DNA of 64,000 nucleotides from Aspidiotus rigidus (taxonomy: Eukaryota; Arthropoda; Insecta; Hemiptera; Diaspididae). Position numbers and translations under genes: made by a program. Positions 44,500-56,429 of this stretch are shown here, piece after piece (the first letter of the stretch is position 1; every line of letters starts with the position of its first letter). The notes below the pieces were generated by a model, which saw only the letters and a program-made list of their open reading frames with translations, had not been told where the DNA came from and searched no databases. Location: contig JAVHKY010000023.1 in NCBI GenBank assembly GCA_035079385.1, forward strand, positions 9,771,501 to 9,835,500, written 5' to 3'.

Positions 44500-46735
44500 C
44501 GAGGCGTAATATTTTGACGTGATAACTACAGTAAATAACCGAGCATTTTGTCGGATCGGCATTTTCTTAACGGGCGACTGAGTCGTTTAAGTTTCTTTGC
44601 GTATATTATAGAAGCAATAAATTCACGTCATTTGTCACGTTTTATTGACTCGCTGAAAAACTCGAGGAAAACATTTGTTAGAAATACTGATTAAATAGAA
44701 TTGCTTCACGCCGCCCTTACGCCCATTAGGTGCCTAGCAATTGTCGTCCGAGTATAAAAGTGACCAACACGCGAGTGAAAGTGTACAGCACGAAATGGCG
44801 AGGTTGCGACAAAAAAGTCATGCGAAGAACAGAAGGGGATAAACTTATTAAGATTGAAAGCCTTTCTTCGCTTAGTATAATACTATACCGGAGCTTATTT
44901 TCTGACCACTATCCCCTGTAACAGATTAAGTTCGCTATTTACCTGTCAGAAAGTGGATTTAAGGGTCGTCAGTTCAAATTCAAGAGAGAAAGCGTGGCAG
45001 ATTGCACTATTTCTCGACGAACCAGTCCCTTTGCGCCATTTTCTTCTGGCACTTTATTTCTATTTTCTCGTCTTACGTTTCGCAGGTACTGAATTAAATT
45101 TATTCGCACGCCACCGTGGTCGTCGCAAAATTAACTCGGCGTGGCGGCTTCGCAGATGCACTAATTTCGGGATAAGGCAGTATAGCTACCCGTTTATTCA
45201 TTCATTCGATTACAGACGAAGATACAGGCGATGGGAAGTCGTCAGGTTATTGTAGACTCCTGGGAGTACAAATATACACGAACGTAGATGTTGTGCTATA
45301 TGTAACACTGATATTTTAATAATACGTGTAAGCGATCCTGTATCAACTGTAGAATATAGCGTATTCACGCTGAGATCGCAAATATGATACCACAGACAGT
45401 GTGGGCTGTACGTGTTTAATACGAGTTACATATTCATTAAATATAGTAAGACAGTTTATTTCTGCATTCATTTTCACTTCCGTTTTGGTATGAAATTGTA
45501 CGCGTAAAATCCGCGGGATATGTGGTACCCACCAAAAATGATGTTCAAAGCTTCATGTACGAATTGTGCATTAAAAAGATGAATAACGCGTCGAAACCGT
45601 CGGTACGCGAGCCTTTTCACCTTTGCGTTAAGAAAAACTAAAACAGCCTTGCCAACTGTTGACGGACTGATCGTATAATTTTCTCGATTTCACCCCAATC
45701 AAAACCTAATAGAGCGTATTCGTCTGCATTTCAAAGATATTTTATTGAAAATTGAGAAGCAGTTTTCATCGCCTATATTTCGCAACTAATCAGTCAGCTG
45801 TCATGGGCGCTGTTAAAATAAGCGACCATAACGCGCGTTTTCAAAGGATAGATTTTCGGTACCATTTCCCGCGAGGGTTCGAATTTCTACTACCCTCAAC
45901 GTACTCCATTTTACGGTATAACCACCACCTGAAAGAATTCCGATTTCACGTTAGACAGCGTGGTGGCGCAGCCGAAAGTGAACTTTAACAACTTTCTGAG
46001 ATTGATGTCGGACGGAGAAGGAAAATGAATACGTCACCTTGTTTTCGATTGAAATTTCTGTCCGATTCAAAAACGAACGTAAACAGTTTAGCTCGGGCCA
46101 TTTATTATCTGATGTTACATCGAATGCGTAGAGTTTAAAAGCGCTCGAAGCGCTGATATAAAGAAGTAAGTGTATGAAAATATTGAAAACCTTTGATCGT
46201 TGTGTAGAAGCTTAATTAAACTAAATATACAGTGATCGATTTTCTTTGAGAAAAAGCAAATATAAACTTTGACGAAAGATAAATACTTGGGCTAAACTGA
46301 TGATACAGTAAAAGAATTATGATTGCCTATACTATGATAACTATTTGCGAGACAAATTGGACCTTAGATGGGGTCCGCTATCAGCGAGACCACACTGAAA
46401 ATTATGCTCTGTATCTCTTCCGCCTCCCTGATTTCTCTGGGATTCCAAACCCCTTCAAAATCCCATCCTCTCCCCCTCTCGTCAGCCCTGAACATTTGTG
46501 CCAGATAAGAACGAACCTATTTCATGGCTGGTATCAACATTTGCGAACAATCTAGCAATAAATTCAAAATGCAATATTGGTAGTATCGGCTCCCTTCTGG
46601 ATCGTCAGAAATTATGTATTTTTCTGACCTAGCCCAGATACTTGTTTTTTTTATTTTTTTAAATTTTATTAGCGGGGAACCCGCTATCTATTTTGTTAGG
46701 AGATTACATCCTCAGAAAACGTCCGCGTCCGCGTC
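44500..46735. other. No gene recognised
   Basis: Several 60-100 codon frames (for example 44953-45255, 45752-45988 and 46319-46555, all plus) show no domain. No repeats were noticed. Confidence 0.4.
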
Positions 46736-46739
46736 CGTG

Positions 46740-47640
46740 AAGTTATTAACCTAAGGTTAGGTTAGGTTACGGGACTTGGAAAAATTCGAGCCGTGAGCTA
46801 TATATTATCAGCCCCCTTCTATCATATGTAGCTCGAAAGTCACAATTCTTCCAAGTCCCCCTCCTATCATATATAGCTCGAAAGTCGAAATTCTTTCAAG
46901 TCCCCCTCCTATCATATATAGCTCGAAAGTCGAAATTCTTTCAAGTCCCCCTCCTATCATATATAGCTCGAGACTCGAAATTCTTCCAAGTCCCCCTCCT
47001 ATCATATAAAGCTCGAAAGTCAAAATTCTTCTAAGTCCCCCTCCTATCATATATAACTCGAGACTCAAAATTTTTCCAAGTTTTTGGTTGGACGGCGGAC
47101 GGCGTTTTTTCCGAAAAGACCCCCCGATAAAACAGGTTCCCTGTTAAAATTTTTGACTTCTGAGATGAATATGATCGGAGGGGGGCCCTTGGAAAAATCC
47201 GACTCTTGGACAGATGGTAGGGAAACTTCGACTTTGATCTATATTTCATGGGAAAAGGGCTGGGGGGATTTTGGAAGATGAAAAAGGGAGTTGGAAAATT
47301 TAATTGTAGGAATATTCGTAGGCTAGATTTTGACGTTGTCTAGGCTATATAATATTGAAAGAATTTTTGTAGCCTAGATTGTAGTTCAAAGGAAGTTGTA
47401 TACTGCTTAATAGGCCTAGATGCTATACATTATAGGAGGGGGAGACTAAGAAAAATTTTTGATTTTTGAGATGAATATGATAGGAGGGGGGGCCTTGGAA
47501 AAATTCGACTCTCGGACAGATGGTAGGGCAATTTCGACTTTGACCTATATTTCATGGGAAAAAGGGTGGGGGGATTTTGGAAGATGAAAGAGGGACTTGG
47601 AAAATTTAATTGTAGGAATTTTTCTAGGCTAGATTTTGAC
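46740..47640. repeat. 45-bp minisatellite and larger duplicated module
   Basis: 46800-47075 holds about six copies of a 45-bp unit ('cctcctatcatatatagctc', 'gaaagtcgaaattctt', 'tcaagtccc'). The unit is a multiple of three, so minus frames give repeated ELYMIGGGL. 47118-47150 has 'GATAAAACAGGTTCCCTGTT'. Two copies of a block of about 150 bp ('gatgaatatgatcggagggg', 'gacagatggtaggg', 'ttggaagatgaaa') lie at 47160-47335 and 47460-47640. Confidence 0.75.
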
Positions 47641-47884
47641 GTTGATATGCCTATTTTCTATTTTCAAAGTTTTCACAATTCTTAACCTTGCTCTCACGTT
47701 TTACCAGCAATATTTTCTTTTATTTCAATTTTTCATGAAATATCACAAAATTTAATATTTTGAATTTATGTACTTCTTCTTCTTTTAATATTTAGGTAAT
47801 GACAAATGAAGCTTTCTTCATTTATTACATAATAGAAATAGGGCAGAGGAATTGCGGGTTCCCCGCTGCCATTGCAACGTCTGC

Positions 47885-49505
47885 AATGGCTTCTAATTTT
47901 TTTTTTTTTTTTTTTTTTACAAGTTTTTAAGCTGCACTTTGGGCTATTAGCTTGATATACAGTATTACATTAAAGGTACAGTCATCTTAAAGGCTAATTT
48001 TACTATAATTTTATAGATAGTTAAACGTTTTAAAGTAGAGAGAAAAGTTCGGCTGACGTTAGGTATTGTACGAGTTCTCTGTATGAGGTGTCATTTTTGA
48101 GTGCTTGTATTCTAGAGTGGGGTACGTTTAGTGAGTTTCGTAAAGTTGTAAGTTCAGGGCATGTAAAAATATGGTTTATGTCTGTTGTACTGAAGAGACA
48201 TTTTGGACAGTTGGGTGGTTCTGAGACGGGTTAGAACGGATGTTTCTTTTCTAGATGGTCTACAAGTTTTGGGTTTGAGAGGGTTAGCCTTGATAGGTAG
48301 GAGTTTGTTTTCAAGCTGGTTAGACCATAGGTAAGACCATTTTTTATGTATTTTGGGGCAGTGGTGGTTTTTGATATCAGACGCTGGAATTTTCCATGAA
48401 AGGGTCACGGTGTTGAAATTGGTTGAGTCTTTGGCTGCTTTGTCTACTATATCGCTCTGTTTTAGTCCGATGTGTGAAGGAATCCACACCAGGGTTACGG
48501 ATGATGTAGCTTGTGTTATGATGTTGATGATGGTGTGGATTCTTTGAATGATGGGGTTTCTCGAGTAGATATTTTGGATGGCTGAAAATGATGATAACGA
48601 TCGTCTGTAATTATGAGATAATGTTTATTTTGAGTGGAAGTGGATATTTTTTCTAGGCATTTGAGGATCGCGAAAAGTTCTGCAGTGTATACTGAGGCTG
48701 AGTTTCATATTCGAAAGCTGAAGAGAGAATTATTGATTGAGAAGGCTATCCCAATTTTATTGTGACGTTTTGAACCGTCTGTAAAACAAAGGATGTGTGA
48801 GTGGTGTTTTTTTAAGAAATTTCCAATTTCTTTTTTGAACTGTGTGTTGGGAGTGGAAGGTGAGAATTTGGTGAATTCGTCTTGGAAATTAGCTGTGTGT
48901 AGTGCCCGTGGAGGGATGGAGTTGAAGATAGGAAGTAGAGGGTGGAAGGTGAATTTTTATTCGTTACTTCGTTCCAGGTTGAGTTTCATGTGTTTTGTGG
49001 TGTCCAAAAAGAAATTTTCTATGTTGTTGGGGAGGAAAAAATGGTCGAAAGTCGGTGTGTTTGGGTTCGAAGTTATGCTGGTCAGAAAAGAGGTCGTAAG
49101 TATCTGTCTGTGGCATTCGAGAGGAGGTTTGCTAGCTTCAGTACAAAGGCTGAGGCTAGGACTTATTCGAAAAGCACTTAGCGCAAGGCGGAGAGATGAG
49201 TTTTGGATTAGGTCTAAAGTTGAGAGAGCTGGTTTCTTTGCAAGTCCATAAATTAGGGCCCCGTAGTCAAGCTGTGAGCGGATCAGGCTGCGGTATAATT
49301 GTAATAAAATTTTGCTGTTGCACCCTGTGCTAGGATGCGCGAGATATTTGAGGACATTCAGAGTGCGATTACATTTTCCTTTAAGGTATCTAATATGTGG
49401 TATCCAGTTTGAAGTTTGATCGAATATGAGGCCGAGAAATTTTGTTGTATTAAGGATGTGAATTTGTTTTTTGTTTAGTGTAAGTGGAGGTACAGTTGGG
49501 TAAAA
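47885..49505 (-). pseudogene. I-type non-LTR retrotransposon, 5'-truncated copy 2, with poly(A)
   Basis: Minus strand. The reading starts near 49505 (PPLTLNKKQIHILNTTKFLG), then LDYGALIYGLAKKPALSTL and ALSAFRISPSLSLC-type sequence. The RNase H region (about 48790-48540) is followed by MWIPSHIGLKQSDIVDKAAK and KKWSYLWSNQLENKLLPIKA, ending near 48150 and a 3' UTR. A run of about 22 A (on the minus strand, 47900-47921) is the retrotransposition tail. It is nearly identical to the inverted copy at 56430-57985. Broken by frameshifts. Confidence 0.85.
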
Positions 49506-49509
49506 GTTT

Positions 49510-50020
49510 CAATGTAATCTGCGTACAATCTGACTATGTGACAACTCACGTTTACGTCAAAATCTTGACTTGAATGTTGTTTGAGAGTAGAGTGAGCACA
49601 AGCAAGTAACAAAGAGAGGTGGTCAAAAGAACTCACGATTAAATTTAAAAACATGAAATGAAATAAAATAATTTCAATAGCAGAGAAAAACCCGCAAGCT
49701 TGGCTACCCCCTAGAAAATAGTTGATTAACTTGAAATTATGCACGTTTCTAAAATCCCAAACTTTTGGAAGACGTATTGTAACATCTCCTTTTGGATAAA
49801 GAAGACATTTTCTCCAAGCTCTTGATCTACTTCATCTTTTTTTTGTTTCCTTCCTTGGAAACGCATGCTGAACCCACAAAAATGTTCCAGCAGCTGAAAT
49901 AGGTCACATCTTGCGGCGAACCACAATCTCACTTAAAAAATATATATATATAATTTAACCTAGAACACTTCCTATAGTATAGTCTATGCTAGACAAATTC
50001 TTTCCAGCAACCTAAACCTA
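49510..50020. other. No gene seen
   Basis: Two minus frames (49475-49744 and 49726-49932) without recognised domains. Confidence 0.35.
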
Positions 50021-50024
50021 TAAC

Positions 50025-50812
50025 CTAACTTAGGTTGATGATATCAAAAGTTGATGACGTCATCCAAGACGGATACGGACGTTTTCTTCAGTGGAATTGA
50101 CAGGAAGGGATGTGGGGTATATATCCCCCATTGCTTATTTTCTACTATCTATCGTTTAATTTCATCGCTTTCTTGTATCAAGCATTTTCTATTATTTTAA
50201 TAGCAGCTTTAGGTGGGGAGAAAATATCCCCCCATGGTAAAATCGTATCTACTCTTTGAACCAGGACCTAACCCAACTTCGGTTGATGACATCATGAGTT
50301 GATGACGTTACTGAAATGGGATACGGACGTTTTCTGAGGACGCCCCACTTTCGTGCAACATTATTCTAACCTAACTTGGGTCAATGATGTCACAAGTTAA
50401 TGACGCCATCAGAATCGGACGCGGACGTTTTCTATGAACCATAACCTAACCTAACTTAGTTTGATGACGTTATTGAAGTCGGATACAAACGTTTTCTTGC
50501 AATTTATTTTAACCTAACTTAGGTCAATGATATCACAAGTTGATGACGTCATCCAAGACGGATACGGACGTTTTCTTCAGTGGCATAGATAGGGAGGGAC
50601 AAGGGGGTATATCCCGTTGCTTTTTTTTTAGCATCTGTCACCCAATTTCATCACTTTCTTGTACCAAATATTTTTCTTTTTTTCAGTAGTAGCTTTAGCT
50701 GGGGAAAAAATATGGCCCCATTGCAAATCTTATCTACGCTGGTTTTCTATGAACCATAACCTAACCTAACTTAAATTGATGACGTCCCTAGCTGATGACG
50801 TCATCAAAGTCG
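50025..50812. repeat. Array of TGACGTCA and CCTAACCTAACTT units
   Basis: A unit of roughly 75-110 bp combines 'acctaacctaacttaggt', 'tgatgacgtcayaagttgat', 'gacgtcatccaagacggata' and 'cggacgttttctt'. It recurs at least six times. A longer segment (50040-50260) is duplicated at 50525-50745, giving a higher-order period of about 485 bp. The CCTAA runs match the insect telomere repeat but are only two or three units long. No coding frame. Confidence 0.7.
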
Positions 50813-50950
50813 TACTCAAAAAGTACAGATATCGAGTTCCCCACTCAAATTGTTTGAGAAGGAGAGAGAGGGGTTGTATCAAAAAGGTCGTTAGTGCGAC
50901 TGACTGATTTCAATCGTTAGTTGATCATCTTCGAAGAGCCTTTGAGTATC
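50812..50950. mobile_element. 139-bp inverted-end element (type GTACTCAAAAAG)
   Basis: Left end GTACTCAAAAAG and right end CCTTTGAGTATC are inverted (10 of 12). Its minus strand carries TCGAAGATGATC and, 13 nt later, GAAATC. It resembles the elements at 16460-16559 and 43361-43490. Confidence 0.45.
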
Positions 50951-50954
50951 AAAT

Positions 50955-53900
50955 CGAATAATTTCATGTGATCGAAGTCGCAAGTACTATAGAAATACAA
51001 TATATTCGGTAAATGCTTCTCACACTCATCATCAGAGTATTGACATGAGTTGTTGTTTGCCAATGACTGTTTAGTTGAAAGCAACTTAGCTTATAATTTG
51101 TATTTCTGCGGTATTTGTATTTCGTTTGAACCATGAACTGGATTAACTCATTGAACTGAATGACAGTTTCATGAAACTAGCCAAGAGTATCGAGGGAAGA
51201 GCAGGAAATTAGTCCACACCATCTAGGAGAAGCATGACTATACTTCTATCCAATTAAACCCTCTCTATCGACATTTCACGAAGATAAATTGGTAACCTTA
51301 GCCCATCTCCCGAATTGAGATTATGACTCGAGAAAAGTTTCAATAATTTGTGTCCAGTTTGTGCCAAACTTTTTCCGGTATCCCCGATTCCGCCATTGGA
51401 GGATCAGCCCCTCCTATCGCTAACTCACAGATGAAAATAGCCTGGAGAATTTTTGGCTGATTTATGCCTATGGATACCATCCGTTCCAGGATTTGTGTCC
51501 CGCCTCTCTTCTCTGTAGAACCCTTGAATGAAGGTACCCTTTCCAATTCGGATTTCAACCTGCGCTGGAAAAGTAGTCTCAACATTCGAAGCTCAATTTT
51601 TTCTTATTTGTGCCATCAATCTTACAATCCACGACTCTATTTTCCTGCTCCTGTACAACAACCTCTCAGACTTTCCTTCATTGGAGGGTAACACTTCCAA
51701 AAAGAAATTTCGTGAGGAAAGTGGTCTCAAAAAATTGTATCTGCTTTGTGTCTTTTTGAGCCGTCAGTTTCGATTTGTACGTCCCCTTCTACCCTGTGAA
51801 CACGATGTTAGTATGGTGTTCCTTTTTAAACGTATGAAAGTCCATGCGACCAGCTCCTTTCCCCCTGCCACGACTAAGAATTACCTCTGATAAGGTTTCA
51901 TCGTTTGTACTTCCTTCGTGATGAGAAACTGACTATAGCCTTGGGCGCGGTTGAAAATTCACTAAAATTCCACGCACGATCAAAGTGGGCAAATGTGATG
52001 TTGCGTCAGACAATAAAGGGAATGAAACCGAAGAGCTAGTCTTCAGTTGTGGACTTGTGGTGAGAGATTGACTCCAGCCCCGCTTACGATCAAAGCGGGC
52101 ATATGTGCAACGGCGAAGGAGGGAATGTGAATGGTTCCTTTGCTATTGTAAACTCGTGGCAAGAAAATATCAGTTTAAATTAAAAATCATTCTCACACGG
52201 AGATTAGAGGATTCAATATGAGATCGCAGTAAACAAGGAATGAAAAAAGAAAAAGAAGCGAATAAAATCATATCACAGAATTTACTTCACGCCAAATTCA
52301 GGGTTTGGAAGAGAAACTAGCGGAAAAGTTTTTTTTTTTTTTTTCGGTTCTGAAATGAGACGCTCCTTTCGAAAATAAGCCCCAAGATTGTCTTCTATCA
52401 CCGAAATAATGAGTTTATGAAAATAAATATGCGTCAAAAATTTATTTGAATACAAATTATACTGATTACTAGGGCGAAAAAGCAAAAATTTCGTTACCTA
52501 CAATCCGGAAAAAAGTTCTCAAATCACCGACCTCGCGATTTCACATAAAAGAGCCACTCAAGCTTGCATTTACTTTCACGTCAACGCGCAAAAGATGTTT
52601 ACAAAAGTATTCCCAAGTTTTTCAAACGTTTAAAATTACGCGACGTCCGCGTTTTATTCATTTCATTTATAGGATAATAAATTACTTTGATTTAACTTCT
52701 ATTTTTTTTTATGATTTTAATTTTACGCTGACATAAATACCTATAATATCAAACACGCTGTAATACTGAATACAAATAGTGCTCGACTCGTAAACCGAGA
52801 GTAGAGGCATCCATGCGAGTGTGAGTCAGGCACTGGAGCATTATTCGAATTGAGAATTTAAATGGATGCTGAGGAGTTTCATAACCGATAATTTTTAGAC
52901 AGCGTTTACCGCATTTTAACTATAAATAAACATTGCACTCTGTCATTTTTATTTCTCGTACAATCTACTTCTCGAAGTTTCTTTCGGTTTTTAAATTCGA
53001 GCATTTCTGAACGTCCATCGACTGTATAGTTGTTCGTATATCGAATGTCAGTTTTTCCTGTCAAAACATTTGAGGGCGTGAAATGGGTGCAAATTCGAAT
53101 ACTAACCAAGAATTTTATATCGGTTGGGGTACGTCATATAGTCTGAAAAAAATTGAATACGAGTATGGTAGTAGGTGAAATTTTACAAGTTTTGAAAAAT
53201 TTAAAAGCTTTTCCAAAATGCTTATTCGTTATAGGCTTGAAGAAGGGGGAAAAAAAGAAAAAAAAAACGTGTTCGAAATAAGAGAGAGAAAAAAAATGAT
53301 TTATGATCCACTTATTGGAAGAATGAACGTGTCATTTTTTGCGGTGATTCGTTTGGAAAAGAGGGAAGGAAGAGACCAACAAGAGAGAAAAATTCTCACG
53401 TTAGATTTACAAGTAATACATTTGAATCTCGTTTCTGTCGAAAGATACGCCTTGTACACCTTTGTGTGGGATATAACATGTTTTTTTTTTTTCTCAACGC
53501 GTTATAACCTTATTGGAATAATTCACCGTCATTATTATACTGATAGACTTGATGGAGTTATGCAGTGAACCCGCTTGTATGTAATCGCAAATGAGGACCT
53601 ATCTATGTATACAAAGGGCGTCCGCGAAGAAAAATTCATCACAGTAAAATCAGTACGAGGTTTCAGCTCAAAATATCTCCGCAACAACGAGTTTAATCAG
53701 AAAAATTATAGGAATAAAAATCAAAAAGCGACTTTTCTTCTATCAGATTGAGATCCTTGAAAATAATATGATTTTCCTATCCCTATGTTGTCAGTGCGTG
53801 TATCGTAATGAAAACCCTTCGATTTTCTCACACATTTTCAAATTTTTTCAGACGTACCTCCTTCCATCAAAATTTAAATTCAAATCAATTTTTCCATTTT

Positions 53901-54842
53901 TCCTTCGAGGTAAGGCTCAGTAGCCATCCTCTTTCCAACTTCTTTTTTTTTTCTTTTTTTCCTTTATATTTTTCATGACTTTACTTTTTATAAACTTTAA
54001 AGAGCATTTAAATCATACTCCCTTATTACATGAATTCAAACTCGGCTCCAGTCCTCACAACAGATTAATATGTCGGAGTATTATTGTTTTCGTTTTTTTT
54101 TTTTTTTTTTTGTATTTTTTACATTTATAATCATAATATTATGTACATGTATTCTTTTTTCTTTTTCTTCTTTGTTTTATTTTTTTTATATTTATTTTTT
54201 TAATAATAATTTTTTGGTTGAACGTAATTAAAAAAAAAAAAACCTTTTTATTTAAAAAAAAAATTTCCTTCTGTCAACCTTAGTCTTTTATCGAATTTTT
54301 TCTTTTATTTTTTATTCACGTTATTAGTCTTAGTCGATAGATAGTCAAAACCAATTGAGTTTGTATGATTGAGGACGATATTATTCAGTCTTCATTAAGT
54401 GTGCTGCGAGGTGACTTCATTCTTAATTTATTATTGATTTAGGCGTCATTCGCTTCTGTAGGTACACATAATTGATAGTAGTTGATAGTTGATTTGAGGT
54501 GTCTCGGAAAATGGAAATATTATTTTCAATTTGAAGTAGCTTCTTTAAGTGAACGGTGGCGCCCTCTAGATGGCGGCAATTTGAGGAAGCTTACAAAAAA
54601 CGTGATGGAGTGAAAAAAGTCATCCAAAAACTCTAAAATTATGTGTATATTCATCTGAAAGAAAATTGAAAGGGCAACAAGTTTTGTTCTCTACATTTGT
54701 TCTGAAAAACAATTTGAAACGGTGAAATTACGATTGTATTATGTTACTGTAGGAAACACCATGATCATTTTTTTTTTAGAACAAGTAGCGCTCCTAGCGG
54801 GACCTTAATCCGCAAATTATTTATTCTACAAATACCTTGCTT
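50955..54842. other. Long stretch without a recognised gene
   Basis: 52045-52110 is an inverted copy of the dispersed 'agccccgcttacgatcaaag' repeat. 53930-54260 is rich in poly-T and poly-A tracts. Frames at 51340-51585 (minus), 51528-51890 (plus) and 53218-53568 (plus) show no family. Confidence 0.4.
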
Positions 54843-55100
54843 TTTTTTTTTTTTTTTTTGCGAGCCGCACTAAGGGCTATTTGCTTGGCAGATAGTTCTG
54901 CGTTTAGATAAACTTAGTATTTAACAAATTAGAAAGGAAGGAAAGTTGAAAACAAAATATATGTAAAAGAATCGAGATGAAATAAAAATATAAAGGAAAA
55001 CAAAAATATATATATATTTTTTTTGCGTCACCGTTGATTGATAGGTGTTTGGTATTTAATCTAAAGAATGGGAGTGACTTTATTGATAAGTTTTGAATTG
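54843..55100 (-). mobile_element. 3' end of a non-LTR element with poly(A) tail
   Basis: A run of about 19 T (54841-54859) followed by 'gcgagccgcactaagggcta' and 'tttgcttggcagatag' parallels the 3' UTR junction of copy 2 (47922-47960: 'aagctgcactttgggctatt', 'agcttgatatacag'). It is a heavily 5'-truncated, diverged copy on the minus strand; its upstream limit is uncertain. Confidence 0.5.
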
Positions 55101-55104
55101 TGAA

Positions 55105-56425
55105 ATAAAAGTCGAGTAGTTCGTGAGTCTTACAGATAGGTCCTCAAATATTATGCGATTTGAAAAATTTCATCTTTTTCACAAACTACGATAAATTAAT
55201 ATTTTACCTTTGTAACGGATACAGATGAATATCACTATTGTATAGCCCACGAGTAGAAGTTAATTAATTTTTTTTTTTAATTCGCGACAGAAAAAGTCGC
55301 TGATGAGGACCGATATACAAATGATCTTGTAAAACTCACTTTCTTCACAGTTTACTTAGACTTTGTGAATTTTTGGCTATTCATATTACAACGGGCATTA
55401 AGAGATGAGCTATTTAACACGTTTTTCTTTTAATAAAATAAGAGAGGCGATTGAAACTTTTTGAAATGCAGCGCGCCGAGGAAAGAAGCTTTACTTTTTA
55501 ATGACTCGACAGAAGTACTGTTCGTTCGCCGACGAGTTTTTCAACACTTTTTACCTTACACAGCGAGTTTTCGCGAAGTGCTGTAATACCTCAAAGATGA
55601 CTGAACTTTTTTTTATGGCGACGTTTTCTTTTTTTTTAATATTAATGAAACAATTCGCCTTGTGGCCATTGCCACGAAAAATAATTTCTCAACTTTAGTC
55701 GACCGACGTTTCGAAAAAGTTTCGAAAATAGACGTCTGTTGAGAAAGCTTATTGTTTCTTTCTTGACCCTCATTCAACTCGTGCGTTTATCGTGTTTTAT
55801 GATATTTTTATTATTTTCGTAGACTTCGCATTAAAAGGCCTACGTACTACAGGAAATGTAAAATTAAATCGATTTAATCATCAAATTCCATCTACAGTTT
55901 AATCGTCAGTAATTACGTAAAGTTGTTGTTATAATTGGAGCACTTTCTGATGTACATTCTGTATGAACTACGTTGATTCGTGAATACATTACAGGCTAGA
56001 GTTTAAATTTTTCGCGCGTGATAAAACTTATACGGAGCACTAACTAATGCTCGAATGGACGAGGGTTGCTTGCGAAGACAAGAGGAATCTACAAATTAAT
56101 TTTTTAACACTTTCCAGGGTGAATGTATAATGAGCAAACACATGAATGTTGCTGTGGTTCAAACTTTTTCCACCAAACCGCAAAGGTTGCAAACCATTTT
56201 ATAAGGAAGAGGCACATAGAAAAGTTCAGTTTCACATTGAAATCTAAACTTGGTCTGGGCAGTTAATCATAATCAAATAAAGTAAAAATTCAAAGTTTCA
56301 AGTAATTTATAGTGCTTTCGAATGAACGTATCATTGTATATGAGAATCCGACTACAGTCCTCTTCTTCAAATCTAGAGTATATTCCCGAGATTCCAGGCA
56401 AGTGAATATCCACCTTTTATTTTTT
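55105..56425. other. No gene seen
   Basis: AT-rich, with no recognised repeat or domain. Confidence 0.4.
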
Positions 56426-56429
56426 TTAA

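Noticed and set aside
44980..45010. tRNA B-box-like 'gttcaaattc'
   Set aside because: No A box or cloverleaf around it. No tRNA gene was found anywhere in the window.
46808..47068. Repeated ELYMIGGGL protein on the minus strand
   Set aside because: A 45-bp minisatellite whose period is a multiple of three.
48793..49251. 152-codon plus frame
   Set aside because: Antisense shadow of the LINE copy 2 RT on the minus strand. The same shadow appears at 56768-57070 opposite copy 3.
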